Shown here piece by piece: positions 16,337-24,493 of a stretch of DNA of 64,000 nucleotides (positions are counted from its first letter, which is position 1; each line of letters begins with the position of its first letter). The translations under genes and the position numbers were made by a program. The notes under the pieces are model-generated. The model did no database searches. It saw only the letters and a list, made by a program, of their open reading frames with translations, and was not told where the DNA came from. Origin of the DNA: Candidatus Rokuibacteriota bacterium (lineage in GTDB: Bacteria > Methylomirabilota > Methylomirabilia > Rokubacteriales > CSP1-6); contig QHSP01000018.1 in NCBI GenBank assembly GCA_003220495.1, positions 1 to 64,000 on the forward strand. Direction: 5' to 3'.

Positions 16337-17383
16337 CTAGACGTGAATCACCACCTTGAGGGCGTTGCCGATCCGCTCGGTGTAGGTGTGAAACGCGTCG
16401 TGGATCTGGTCGAGCTCGAAGTGGTGCGTGATGATCGGATCGGCCAGGATCTTGCCCTTGCTCATGAGCTCGAGCGAGCGCCCGCAGTTCATGCCGCCCT
16501 CGCCGCGCGCCGCGTAGATGCGCACGTTCGAGCGCACCGCCAGATTCATGTCGACCTCGACCGGGCCCGTGTACCACGCGACCACGCCGATCCGTCCCCC
16601 GCGCTTGACGTTCTCGAGCGCCTCCTGCATCGAGCTCGGACCGCCCGCGCACTCGAGGACGCAGTCGGCGCCCCGGCCGCCCGTGATCTCGCGCATCCGA
16701 TCGCGGAGGTTCTCGTTGCGGACGTTGATCGTGTGGTCGGCCCCGAGCTTCGCGCCGATCGCGAGTCGCGTGTCGCGCGTGCCCGTCAGGATGACCCGGG
16801 CGGCGCCGAGCGCCTTGCAGAGCTGGACCGCGATGAGCCCGATCGGGCCCGGGCCCTGCACGAGCACCGTCTCGCCGGCGACGTAGCCGCCCATCAGGTC
16901 GATCGCCCAGAGCGGCGAGGCCGCCGTCGTGACCATGCAGGCCTGCTCGAAGGAAAGATTCGCCGGCAGCCGGTAGAGGGTGTTGATGTGGTTCACCGCG
17001 AACTCGGCGAACCCGCCGTCGCAGGTGAGGCCCTTGGCGCGGTGGCCCTTGGAGACGTCGCCGTAGTTGAGGCAGGACGTGTACCAGCCCTTGATGCAGT
17101 TCTCGCAGCGGTCGCAGCCCTTGTGCACCTCGACGGCAACGCGGTCACCGACCCGGAACTCGTCGACGCCGGTCCCGAGGGCGGCGACCGTCCCGGCGTA
17201 CTCGTGGCCCATCACGAACTGGCCGGCCGGCTGACCCTGGAGCGTCCGGTGCAGCACCTTCACGTCCGTGCCGCAGATCGAGGCGACCTCGACCTTCAGG
17301 AGCACTTCGCCCGGGCCGGGCTCGGGGCGGGCCCAGGCCTGGACGCGCAGGTCGTCGGCGCCGTGGAGAATCGCGGCTTTCAT
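16337..17383 (-). CDS. Zinc-dependent medium-chain alcohol/polyol dehydrogenase
   Basis: MDR enzyme of 348 residues. The catalytic zinc site is shown by ICGTDV and GHEYAG, and the structural zinc by CDRCENCIKGWYTSC. The Rossmann motif GPGPIGLIAVQL binds NAD(P). The sequence resembles sorbitol or threonine dehydrogenase-like proteins; the substrate is not predictable. The ATG is 14 bp downstream of the MBL gene's stop, so the two may act on the same compound. Confidence 0.87.
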   Translation of the reverse strand: MKAAILHGADDLRVQAWARPEPGPGEVLLKVEVASICGTDVKVLHRTLQGQPAGQFVMGHEYAGTVAALGTGVDEFRVGDRVAVEVHKGCDRCENCIKGWYTSCLNYGDVSKGHRAKGLTCDGGFAEFAVNHINTLYRLPANLSFEQACMVTTAASPLWAIDLMGGYVAGETVLVQGPGPIGLIAVQLCKALGAARVILTGTRDTRLAIGAKLGADHTINVRNENLRDRMREITGGRGADCVLECAGGPSSMQEALENVKRGGRIGVVAWYTGPVEVDMNLAVRSNVRIYAARGEGGMNCGRSLELMSKGKILADPIITHHFELDQIHDAFHTYTERIGNALKVVIHV

Positions 17384-17397
17384 AGATCTATCAGTAG

Positions 17398-18153
17398 TCA
17401 CGCGATCTTGATGATGCCCGGCTCGACCGGCTTGAACCGCTCGGCGACTTGAGGATCGTGGCCGGCCACGACCAGCTTCGTCGAGCCGGCGAGCCGGTCG
17501 ATCGTGTCGAAGGCCGTGAGCATCTCCGGCAGGCTCGTGATGATCTGCACGGGCTGGCGCGTCTCGACGTTGTGGTAGAAGTGCGAGGCGTCGGACGTGA
17601 GCACGACGGTGCCGCGCCGGGTCTCGATGCTGACGATCTGAAGACCGGCCGTGTGGCCGCCGACGCGATGGACGCGAAGGCCCGGCCACACCTCGTGGTC
17701 GCCCTCGATGATCCGGATCTTGTTGCCGTAGTTCAACGTCGTCAGGTGCGCCAGCGCCTCGACGTTGGCGGAGCCGCGGAAGGCCGGCAGCCGCCCGAAC
17801 GGTCCCGTCCAGAACGCGACTTCCTCGCCCTGGATCCAGAACTCGGCGTTGGGGAACAGGCTGTGGCCGGCCCAGTGGTCGTAGTGCAGGTGGGTGATCA
17901 GCGAGATCGGGATGTCCCCGGGCTTGACGCCCGCGCGCTCGACCATCGCCGCCGGGCTCACGTAGTTGCGGATACCGCGGGCCCGCGCGTCGTCGTCGCG
18001 AAACCCGGTGTCCACCAGGAGCGGGTGGGGGCCGCCGAGGATCAGCCACACGAAATAGTCGAGCGTGAGCTTGTCGTGCGAGGACTCGCGGTAGAAGAAC
18101 TGACATTTCGTCGTGTCTCGCTCCCCGTACTTCAGCGCAAAGACTTCGTACAT
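17398..18153 (-). CDS. N-acyl homoserine lactonase-like MBL-fold hydrolase
   Basis: Metallo-beta-lactamase-fold hydrolase of 251 residues. The zinc motif is THLHYDHWAGH near residue 88, with further ligands in RVGGHTAGLQ, LTSDASHFY and VVAGHDPQV. The overall form resembles AiiA-type quorum-quenching lactonases, but this family also covers other lactones and esters. It is first in a run with the alcohol dehydrogenase and is divergent from the UroD-like gene across 81 bp. Confidence 0.83.
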   Translation of the reverse strand: MYEVFALKYGERDTTKCQFFYRESSHDKLTLDYFVWLILGGPHPLLVDTGFRDDDARARGIRNYVSPAAMVERAGVKPGDIPISLITHLHYDHWAGHSLFPNAEFWIQGEEVAFWTGPFGRLPAFRGSANVEALAHLTTLNYGNKIRIIEGDHEVWPGLRVHRVGGHTAGLQIVSIETRRGTVVLTSDASHFYHNVETRQPVQIITSLPEMLTAFDTIDRLAGSTKLVVAGHDPQVAERFKPVEPGIIKIA

Positions 18154-18234
18154 GGCTGATCGCCCTCCTGGCCCGCAACTGTACTATGATCGGCCGCATG
18201 AATCAGACCGTTTCAAGGCTTCAGGCGTATTGAC

Positions 18235-19215
18235 ATGACCAAGCGCGAGCGCGTCATGGCGGCGGTACGCGGCGAGCACGTGGACCACGTGCCCGTGAGC
18301 CTCTGGCTCCACAACTTCGCCACCGAGAACTCGGCGGAAACGCTCACCGCCGAGACTCTGCGGTTGGCCCGTCGCTTCGACTGGGACTTCCTCAAGCCTC
18401 AGAGCCGCGCACAGTGCTTCGCCGAGATGTGGGGGCTCACCTACACGGCTTCGCCCGAGCGCGCGACTCCGTACACGGTGACGCGGACGCCGCTGACGAC
18501 GGCGGACGACCTGCGCCGCCTCGAGCCCGTCGACGCACGGACCGGCGCGCTCGGCGAGCAGCTCCAGGCGCTGCGCGCCATCCGCAAGGCGGTCGGGACG
18601 GAGACGCCGATCATCTGGACGGTGTTCTCGCCGCTGATGGTCCTGCCGTTTCTGCTCGCCGGAGGCCGCGCCGCGGCGGTCCCGCTGATGCGATCGGAGC
18701 CCGCGGCGGTGGATCACGCGCTGGGCGCGATGGCGGAGACCCTTGCGGCGTACGCGCGCGCCGCAGTGGGCGAGGGCGCCGACGGCCTCTTCTACGCCAC
18801 CAACATGGCGACGCAGGAGCTGTCGACCACGGCCGAGTGCCGTCGCTTCCAGCGGCCGCACGATCTGCGCATTCTCGGACACGTCGAGAACGCGCCGTTC
18901 AACGTGCTCCACGTGTGCGGGGCAGGGATTCTCTTCGACGAGTTCGCCGACTATCCGATGACCGCGCTGAGCTTGGCCACGGTGCCGGGCAACCCGTCGC
19001 TCAAGGAGGCGCACCAGCGCACCGGGCGCGCCGTCATCGGCGGGCTCCCCGCGAAGCCCGTGATCAAAGGGATGCCGCCGACCGAGGTCGACGCCCGCGG
19101 GCGCCGCGCCATCGCCGAGATGGGGGCCCGCTTCATCCTGTTGGGCCCCGACTGCTCGATCGACCCCGATACGCCGGACGCGGTCATGGACGCCGCCACC
19201 GCCGCGAGCCACTGA
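18235..19215 (+). CDS. Uroporphyrinogen decarboxylase-family protein
   Basis: A 326-residue TIM-barrel protein of the URO-D family. It has TKRERVMAAVRGEHVDHVP at the start, then PIIWTVFSPLMVLPFLLAGG and FNVLHVCGAGILFDEFADYP. The canonical HemE N-terminal RQAGR motif is missing, so this is likely a methyltransferase-like or corrinoid-related member rather than a haem enzyme. A DinB-family gene follows after 19 bp. No cognate corrinoid protein is nearby. Confidence 0.75.
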   Translation: MTKRERVMAAVRGEHVDHVPVSLWLHNFATENSAETLTAETLRLARRFDWDFLKPQSRAQCFAEMWGLTYTASPERATPYTVTRTPLTTADDLRRLEPVDARTGALGEQLQALRAIRKAVGTETPIIWTVFSPLMVLPFLLAGGRAAAVPLMRSEPAAVDHALGAMAETLAAYARAAVGEGADGLFYATNMATQELSTTAECRRFQRPHDLRILGHVENAPFNVLHVCGAGILFDEFADYPMTALSLATVPGNPSLKEAHQRTGRAVIGGLPAKPVIKGMPPTEVDARGRRAIAEMGARFILLGPDCSIDPDTPDAVMDAATAASH

Positions 19216-19234
19216 ACACTCGAGTGGCCCGCTG

Positions 19235-19846
19235 ATGGACTACGCGTTCCTCGTTGATACCTACGCGAGCGAGCGTCTCAAGACGCTGTCGGTGTGGGCG
19301 ATGTTCGACGACGGTGACCTCGACATTCGCCCCCACCCGAACCTCGCGCGGGACCGGACGTTTCGCGAGCACATGGTCCACCAGTGCCTCAGCGAGGACA
19401 AGTGGTTCACGGGGATGTTCGGCATCGACCTCGGCGCGCCGCCGCTCCCCACCGAGGAGACGCGTCTGGCCTTTATGCGACGGTATGCCGAGGATTCGGC
19501 ACGACGACACGCCCGCCTCGCGGAGAAGGACGCCGAGTGGTGGAAGCAGGACGTGGCGTTCTTCGACACGATGCACAGCCGCGCGTGGATCATGGTGAGA
19601 CGCATCGCTCACACGGCGCACCATCGCGCGGAGCAGACGACTTTGCTGAGACTCTTGGGCCGTCAGGTCTGGAGCGTCTACGGCCCCTCCGTGGACACCG
19701 GAGGACTGCCGGCGAACGGCGCGCGAACGATCAATGCATACCCGAACGTCGACGCGCTCATCGCAGGAGAGTCGCGCGGCGGGGACAAGACGGTATTGCC
19801 CGGCCCGGGTTCGTACCCGAGCACCGAGCGCCCGCGCCCGTCGTAG
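19235..19846 (+). CDS. DinB-superfamily protein
   Basis: A 203-residue four-helix-bundle protein of the DinB/YfiT type. Metal-ligand histidines are in REHMVHQCLSEDKWF and IAHTAHHRAEQTTLLRLLG, the standard DinB spacing. Members include thiol-dependent transferases such as bacillithiol S-transferases. It follows the UroD-like gene and ends ahead of a block of hairpins. The C-terminal tail (about 170-203) is low complexity and probably disordered. Confidence 0.8.
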   Translation: MDYAFLVDTYASERLKTLSVWAMFDDGDLDIRPHPNLARDRTFREHMVHQCLSEDKWFTGMFGIDLGAPPLPTEETRLAFMRRYAEDSARRHARLAEKDAEWWKQDVAFFDTMHSRAWIMVRRIAHTAHHRAEQTTLLRLLGRQVWSVYGPSVDTGGLPANGARTINAYPNVDALIAGESRGGDKTVLPGPGSYPSTERPRPS

Positions 19847-19903
19847 CCAGCCGCCGAGACTCGGCGCAGGAGCGGCCGCGCCGGAGCTGATCTCCCGAGG
19901 CCG

Positions 19904-19988
19904 CCCCGCGAAACGGGGGGTCTCGGAGGGCGGCGCGGCCACCCCGCGAAACGGGGAGGTATCGGAGGGGGCGCCTCGCCCCCTCCGA
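19904..19988. terminator. Two repeated GC hairpins plus a convergent terminator-like stem
   Basis: The convergent gap holds two copies of a small hairpin repeat (19904-19918 and 19942-19956, stems CCCCG/CGGGG, each followed by a GTNTCGGAGGG-like tail). A 10-bp-stem hairpin follows at 19962-19988 (TCGGAGGGGG ... CCCCCTCCGA). The last can terminate both the DinB gene and the opposite flavin monooxygenase. The two repeated units look like a dispersed intergenic repeat. Confidence 0.62.
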
Positions 19989-19989
19989 A

Positions 19990-21198
19990 CTACACAATCG
20001 GCGACCCGAACTCTCCGCCCATCGCGACCAGCGCCCACGGCCCGCCCTGGGCGTCCCAGCTGAAGCCGATGTGCGCCGCGAGCGCGTGCTGATCGCGGAA
20101 CAGCCGCTGGATCGGATAGCGGTCGTAAATCGCGTTGGCGCCGGCGAGCGCATGCAGCGAATCGACCGCCTCGGTGCAGAGCACCATCGCGTAGGCGACG
20201 TTGCGCTTGTAGCGAAGCTTCTCCTCGATCGTCGGCACGCGCGCCTCGCGGGCGATCCGGTCGGCCTCGAGACAGTCGGCGCGAATCACCAGCCGGGCCG
20301 TGTCGACCATCGCGCCGGCGCGCGCGACGCGAAGCTGCACGGCCTGGAAATCGCGCATGCGCATCGCGGTGTAGTTGGTGCTCCGCTCCCGGATCGCCTC
20401 GATGGTGAGCTCGAGCGCCGCGCAGGCGTTGCCGACGCCGGCCCCGGCCAGACAGTGCGAGCCCAGCGCCGCGAGCGGCACCTGATAGAGGGGATTCGCA
20501 TTGACGCGCGCCCCGGGAAACTCACGGCCGCCGCGCGCCAGGTACATCGACAGCGCGCGGTGCTCGGGGACGAACACGTCCTTCGCCCGGACCGACTTGG
20601 ATCCCGTGCTGCGCATCCCGAGCGTGGTCCAGTCGTCGACGATCTCGTAGTCGCTCTTCGGCACCAGGCACATCCGGTGATCGACGACGCGGTCGCCGTC
20701 CCGCACCATCACGGCCAGCATGTTCCAGTCCGAGGCGTCCACCCCGCTCGAGAAGTTCCAGAAGCCGCTGATGACCAGCCCGCCGTCGACCCGGCGCCCG
20801 CTGCCCTGTGGATACGCGATCCCCGAGGCGATCAAGGCATCCGGGTTCTTGCTCCATACCTCTTCCTGGGCGCGCTCGTCGTAGAGCGCGAGCATCCAGT
20901 GGTGGACGCCGAGGTTCGCGACGTTCCAGCCCGTCGAGGCGCAGCCGCGCGCGATCTCGGCCGGCACGTCGAAGAGGGCCACGAAGTCGAGCTCCATGCC
21001 GCCCCAGCGCCGGGGCTGGTGGAAGCGAAAGAGCCCCGTGCGGTGCAGGTCCTCGATCGTCTCCGCCGGCATCTGGCGCCCCGCTTCCGCGCCGAGCGCG
21101 CGCTCACGCAGGGCGGGCACCAGCGCGCGCGCCCGGCGCATCGCCTCGTCGTAACCGACGTCGGCGAAGCTCGCGGACGCGCGCCCGGGTCCGGTCAT
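19990..21198 (-). CDS. Flavin-dependent monooxygenase, acyl-CoA dehydrogenase fold (HsaA/HpaH-like)
   Basis: A 402-residue group D flavin monooxygenase of the HsaA / p-hydroxyphenylacetate hydroxylase C2 type, using reduced flavin from a partner reductase to hydroxylate phenols. Fold markers are GLFRFHQPRRWGGMELDF, SGFWNFSSGVDASDWNML and the C-terminal RLFRDQHALAAHIGFSWD. It lacks the catalytic glutamate context of real acyl-CoA dehydrogenases. Its start overlaps the VOC gene's stop, and a flavin reductase gene is divergent just beyond, completing a two-component system. The substrate is unknown. Confidence 0.82.
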   Translation of the reverse strand: MTGPGRASASFADVGYDEAMRRARALVPALRERALGAEAGRQMPAETIEDLHRTGLFRFHQPRRWGGMELDFVALFDVPAEIARGCASTGWNVANLGVHHWMLALYDERAQEEVWSKNPDALIASGIAYPQGSGRRVDGGLVISGFWNFSSGVDASDWNMLAVMVRDGDRVVDHRMCLVPKSDYEIVDDWTTLGMRSTGSKSVRAKDVFVPEHRALSMYLARGGREFPGARVNANPLYQVPLAALGSHCLAGAGVGNACAALELTIEAIRERSTNYTAMRMRDFQAVQLRVARAGAMVDTARLVIRADCLEADRIAREARVPTIEEKLRYKRNVAYAMVLCTEAVDSLHALAGANAIYDRYPIQRLFRDQHALAAHIGFSWDAQGGPWALVAMGGEFGSPIV

Positions 21199-21668
21199 GC
21201 GCGCATGCTGGCGACCTGAGGCATCTTCGAGTAGTTCTCGCCGCCCCAGTCCGTGACGTCCTTCACGCCGAAGAAGTTCAGCTCGATCGTGAGGCCGTTC
21301 GGGTCCTTGATGAAGATCTGGTAGAGGTCGAACTCCGGCAAGGAGCGCGGCTGGAAGTCGATCCCGCGCTCCTTGAACCGCCGGATGAAGTTTCCGGGCT
21401 CGGTGGCCAGGAACGCGATGTGGTCGACGACGCCCGCGTGATCGGTGACCGCGTTCTTCGGCGTGCCGAGGTAGTACATCTCGGCGTTGTCGATGCCGTC
21501 CGGCCCCATGTGCACCTGGATCTTGCCGTTGACCCCGAGCCAGTAGCCGGGGAAGGGGAAGGTCGGCCGCGGCATCACCTGGAAGCCGAGCACGTCACAG
21601 TAGAAGTCCTTGGTCGTCTCGAGTTCATTCGCCCGGATGAAGTAGTGATTGAGCTCCGTCAGCGGCAT
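21195..21668 (-). CDS. VOC-family (glyoxalase/extradiol-dioxygenase fold) protein
   Basis: A 157-residue vicinal-oxygen-chelate protein. Two beta-alpha-beta-beta-beta modules are visible, with likely metal ligands His8 (ELNHYFIRAN), the histidine in VVDHIAFLA and the glutamate in DPNGLTIELNFFG. Such enzymes include ring-cleaving dioxygenases and glyoxalases. The ATG at 21668 matches the family start. It is translationally coupled to the flavin monooxygenase, suggesting that the hydroxylated product is its substrate. Confidence 0.8.
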   Translation of the reverse strand: MPLTELNHYFIRANELETTKDFYCDVLGFQVMPRPTFPFPGYWLGVNGKIQVHMGPDGIDNAEMYYLGTPKNAVTDHAGVVDHIAFLATEPGNFIRRFKERGIDFQPRSLPEFDLYQIFIKDPNGLTIELNFFGVKDVTDWGGENYSKMPQVASMRA

Positions 21669-21792
21669 GGGCTCCTCCTCGGCGGATTGGTCATCGAAAG
21701 CCGATGGTACGCGAAAGCGAAAGCTCTGCAAGCGGGCGCGACCGCTGGACCCGAGGCGGCATCCGCCGTATCCTCCGGGCCAGGAGGGACCC

Positions 21793-22296
21793 ATGGACGC
21801 GAACGTCAAGAAGACCACGCTCCGGATGATCCCGTACGGCCTCTACGTCCTCACCGCGGCGCACAAGGACGGCCGCATCTCGGCGGGTACCGTGAATTTC
21901 GTGACCCAGGCCTCGTTCGAGCCGCCCCTCGTCGTGGTCGGCGTCAAGACCGATTCCGCGGGCCATGCGCTCATCAAGGACACCAAGGCCTTCGCGCTGA
22001 ACGTCCTCGGCAAAGGCCAGCAGGCCCTGGCCTTCACGTTCTTCAAGCCCGCCGAGAAGAAGGGCGACACGATCTCGGGCGAGCCCTTCCGGCCGGGCAA
22101 AACCGGCGCCCCGATCCTGGCGAGCACCCCGGCGTTCATCGAGTGCTCGCTCGAGACGACGGTCGAGATGGGTGATCACTCGATCTTCGTCGGCAAGGTG
22201 GTCGAGGTCGGGCTCGCCAAGTCCATCGACGGGCGGCCCGACGACGCGACCCTGTGGATGAGGGACCTCGGCGACAAGGTGTTCTACGGGGGGTAG
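21793..22296 (+). CDS. Flavin reductase-like FMN-binding protein
   Basis: A 167-residue flavin reductase domain protein (HpaC/HsaB group). Landmarks are YGLYVLTAAHKDGRISAGTV, QASFEPPLVVVGVKTDS and FALNVLGKGQQ. It likely supplies reduced FMN or FAD to the divergently encoded monooxygenase at 19990-21198. CAGGAGGG precedes the ATG by five bases. The 124-bp divergent gap to the VOC gene is the probable regulatory region. Confidence 0.85.
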   Translation: MDANVKKTTLRMIPYGLYVLTAAHKDGRISAGTVNFVTQASFEPPLVVVGVKTDSAGHALIKDTKAFALNVLGKGQQALAFTFFKPAEKKGDTISGEPFRPGKTGAPILASTPAFIECSLETTVEMGDHSIFVGKVVEVGLAKSIDGRPDDATLWMRDLGDKVFYGG

Positions 22297-22335
22297 CCGA
22301 GCGCCCGGCGTTCCACCGCGAGTTGGCCTTTGCGC

Positions 22336-22977
22336 TCAGCGGCGGCGGCGCGCAACGCCCGACGCCGAGGGCGAGAAGCGGTCGTCGTAGTCAGCAATGG
22401 CCGCACGCACAACCTTGAGCGCGTGAGCTCGCCCATACACCCTGGCAATGCGCGCCTTCGAGCGCTGTCGCGGCACGAGCTTGTAGGTCAGGAAATAGTG
22501 CTGAAGTCGCTCCACCAGCACGGGGGGCACGTCGCTGACGTTGCGCGCCCCACCCCACACGTAGTCGTTTTCCAGGACGCTGATGATCTTGTCGTCAGCT
22601 TCTCCATCGTCAATCATCTGAAGGCCTCCGATGACCCGGCACCTCACGATGATTTCATTCCGGGCGATCGCCCGTTCGCTGAGGACGCATACATCCAGGG
22701 GATCCCCATCGCCCCGTCTGGCCGCCGGTGCAAGCCGGCGCACGCGCTCGTCACAGTAGGTTCGCGGGACAAACCCGTACAGCGTTGGAGGCTGGGCGGA
22801 GGAGCGCTGAGGCCGGTCGACGCGGAGGTATCCGGAGATTTTATCCACCTCGTACTTCATGAGGTCGAATGGCGTGATCTCGACATACGCGTTGAGAACC
22901 TCGGGCGGATCCGGACCAACCTCCAAGCCATGCCACGGGTGAGGTCGGAAGCGGTTCACACTGGCGGAACCCTTCAC
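22336..22977 (-). CDS. Inorganic pyrophosphatase-like protein (family I)
   Basis: A 213-residue protein of the soluble family I pyrophosphatase fold. The metal-binding motif [12 protein letters not shown] is intact near residue 90, with [11 protein letters not shown] upstream and the aspartates in [17 protein letters not shown] downstream. It is longer than bacterial PpaC-type enzymes (about 175 residues), with extra sequence at both ends, and the terminal RRRR is unusual. It probably hydrolyses PPi; a paralogous function is possible. Its end nearly abuts the flavin reductase gene. Confidence 0.8.
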   Translation of the reverse strand: MKGSASVNRFRPHPWHGLEVGPDPPEVLNAYVEITPFDLMKYEVDKISGYLRVDRPQRSSAQPPTLYGFVPRTYCDERVRRLAPAARRGDGDPLDVCVLSERAIARNEIIVRCRVIGGLQMIDDGEADDKIISVLENDYVWGGARNVSDVPPVLVERLQHYFLTYKLVPRQRSKARIARVYGRAHALKVVRAAIADYDDRFSPSASGVARRRR

Positions 22978-23009
22978 GGTCGGCGGTCCTGGCGCGTTGT
23001 CGGCTCGCC

Positions 23010-23957
23010 CTACAACGCCGCGCGGTACCGCTCAGGATCTTGGTCGAACATCTCCTTGCAGTGGCGACAGCAGAAATATACGGTCCGGTCCGAGAACTCC
23101 GAGCGGAACTTTGCGGTCGCGCCGTCGACGATCATGCCGCAGATCGGGTCCTTCGCGTCGATCCGGGCCGCGACCGCCGCTGGCTCCGCCTTCGGCTCGG
23201 CCGCGCCCGCCTTGTCGCTCCGGCGATGCTGGATGATCTCGGCGAGGATGCTCACCGCGATCTCTTCGGGTGTCACCGCGCCGATGTCGAGCCCGGCCGG
23301 CGCCCTGAGCCGACTGCGCCGCTCGGGCGGCACGCCACGCTTCTCGAGGCGTTCGAGGATCACCCCGGCCCGCCGGCGACTCGCGACCAGGCTCACGTAG
23401 CCGGCGTCGGTCCGAAGCACGCGGTCCAGGACGTCTTCGTCGGCATCCGCGTGCGTGGCGACGACCACCGAAGCGCGCCCGCTGATGGGCTGCTGCTCCA
23501 GCTGCGGCTGCAAGGAGTCGGTGGCGAGCGCGACGACCAGGAAGTCCGCGGCGCGACCGAGTGTCGCGAGCGTCTCGACGACGGGCCCGTGGCCGACGAG
23601 CACGAGCATGGGTTTGGGGAGGTTGGGCTCCACGTAGATCTCCAGGGTGCCGCCGCTGTGGCACGTCATGTCGTGTTCGAGCATTCCCTCGGTGCGGCCC
23701 GGGATTCGCGCGCCCTCACCGTAGAGGCCGATGAGGCGCGGCCGGCCATCGCGGATCGCTTGAAGCGCTTCGCGCACGACGACCGGCTCGGCGCCGGCGC
23801 CGCCGACCCAGCCCCGGACGCTGCCGTCCTCGCGGATCAATGCCTTCGCGCCGGGCTTCGCCGAGGTCGGCGCCTCGCAGCGCACGACCGTGGCCAGCGC
23901 GAACGCCTCGCCGGCGCGCTGGAGCGCGGCGGCCAGCTCGAGCAGCTCGTCAGCCAC
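23010..23957 (-). CDS. XdhC/CoxF-family maturation protein fused to a YHS domain
   Basis: A 315-residue protein. Residues 1-250 are XdhC-like: [34 protein letters not shown] and [21 protein letters not shown]. XdhC proteins bind molybdenum cofactor and help sulfurate it for xanthine or CO dehydrogenases. A linker leads to a C-terminal YHS domain (about 268-313) with [20 protein letters not shown] and DPERY, a likely metal-binding module. It lies 15 bp after a coxM::coxL deletion remnant on the same strand, suggesting it once served that enzyme. Confidence 0.85.
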   Translation of the reverse strand: MADELLELAAALQRAGEAFALATVVRCEAPTSAKPGAKALIREDGSVRGWVGGAGAEPVVVREALQAIRDGRPRLIGLYGEGARIPGRTEGMLEHDMTCHSGGTLEIYVEPNLPKPMLVLVGHGPVVETLATLGRAADFLVVALATDSLQPQLEQQPISGRASVVVATHADADEDVLDRVLRTDAGYVSLVASRRRAGVILERLEKRGVPPERRSRLRAPAGLDIGAVTPEEIAVSILAEIIQHRRSDKAGAAEPKAEPAAVAARIDAKDPICGMIVDGATAKFRSEFSDRTVYFCCRHCKEMFDQDPERYRAAL

Positions 23958-23972
23958 GCCCGCGCGCGTCCT

Positions 23973-24368
23973 TCACTCGGTCACGCCTTTCTCGCGCAAG
24001 AGCTTCCACACCTTGGCGGGCGTGATGGGGATGTCGATGTGACGGACGCCCAGGTGCCACAGCGCATCGACCACCGCATTGGCGATGGCGGCCGGCGCGC
24101 CGACCGTCGCCGACTCGCCGATTCCTCTCGCGCCCAGGGGATGGTGGGGCGAGGGCGTGATCGTGTGTCCGGTCTCCCACTTCGGCGTCTCCATCGCGGT
24201 CGGCAGGAGGGAGTCGATGAAGCTGCCGCCGCGGATGTTGCCGATCTCGAGGGGAATGAGGCTCTGGCCGCCGGAGAGGACCTTGGCGTCCTCGCCGAGC
24301 TTCGAAAGCAGCGCCGTCGCTTCGTCGATGGTGCTCGGGGCATGATGGTCCCCTTCCAGATCGGTCAA
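23973..24368 (-). pseudogene. coxM::coxL deletion chimera (aerobic CO dehydrogenase-type remnant)
   Basis: A 131-codon open frame in two parts. The first 45 or so residues match the N-terminus of the FAD subunit (HAPSTIDEATALLSKLGEDA, then VLSGGQSLIPL). The rest matches the extreme C-terminus of the molybdenum subunit (GSFIDSLLPTAMETP, PHHPLGARGIGESATVG, NAVVDALWHLGVRHID). The order is that expected if a coxM-coxS-coxL operon lost everything between the two ends. No catalytic part remains. The frame starts with TTG and may have a damaged N-terminus. Confidence 0.72.
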
Positions 24369-24420
24369 CCGTCGTCTGAAACTGAGCGCACGCTACCGAG
24401 CGGCATCAGCGATGTCAAGC

Positions 24421-24491
24421 CAGGCCTCGTCGCGTCGACCACCGCGGCCGTCGACGACCGGCGACCGCGGTGGTCGACTCGATCAGGCCTG
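24421..24491. terminator. Long hairpin with 14-bp perfect stem
   Basis: Arms at 24434-24447 (GTCGACCACCGCGG) and 24465-24478 are perfectly complementary around a 17-nt loop. They are nested within a second 7-bp pair (CAGGCCT 24421-24427, AGGCCTG 24485-24491). It begins directly after the stop of the MBL gene at 24494, so it is a probable terminator. It also separates that gene from the CO dehydrogenase remnant. The rest of 24369-24493 holds no gene. Confidence 0.6.
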
Positions 24492-24493
24492 CA

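Noticed and set aside
18235-19215. HemE uroporphyrinogen decarboxylase of haem synthesis
   Set aside because: The N-terminal RQAGR-type motif is absent and no haem genes are nearby; kept at family level only.
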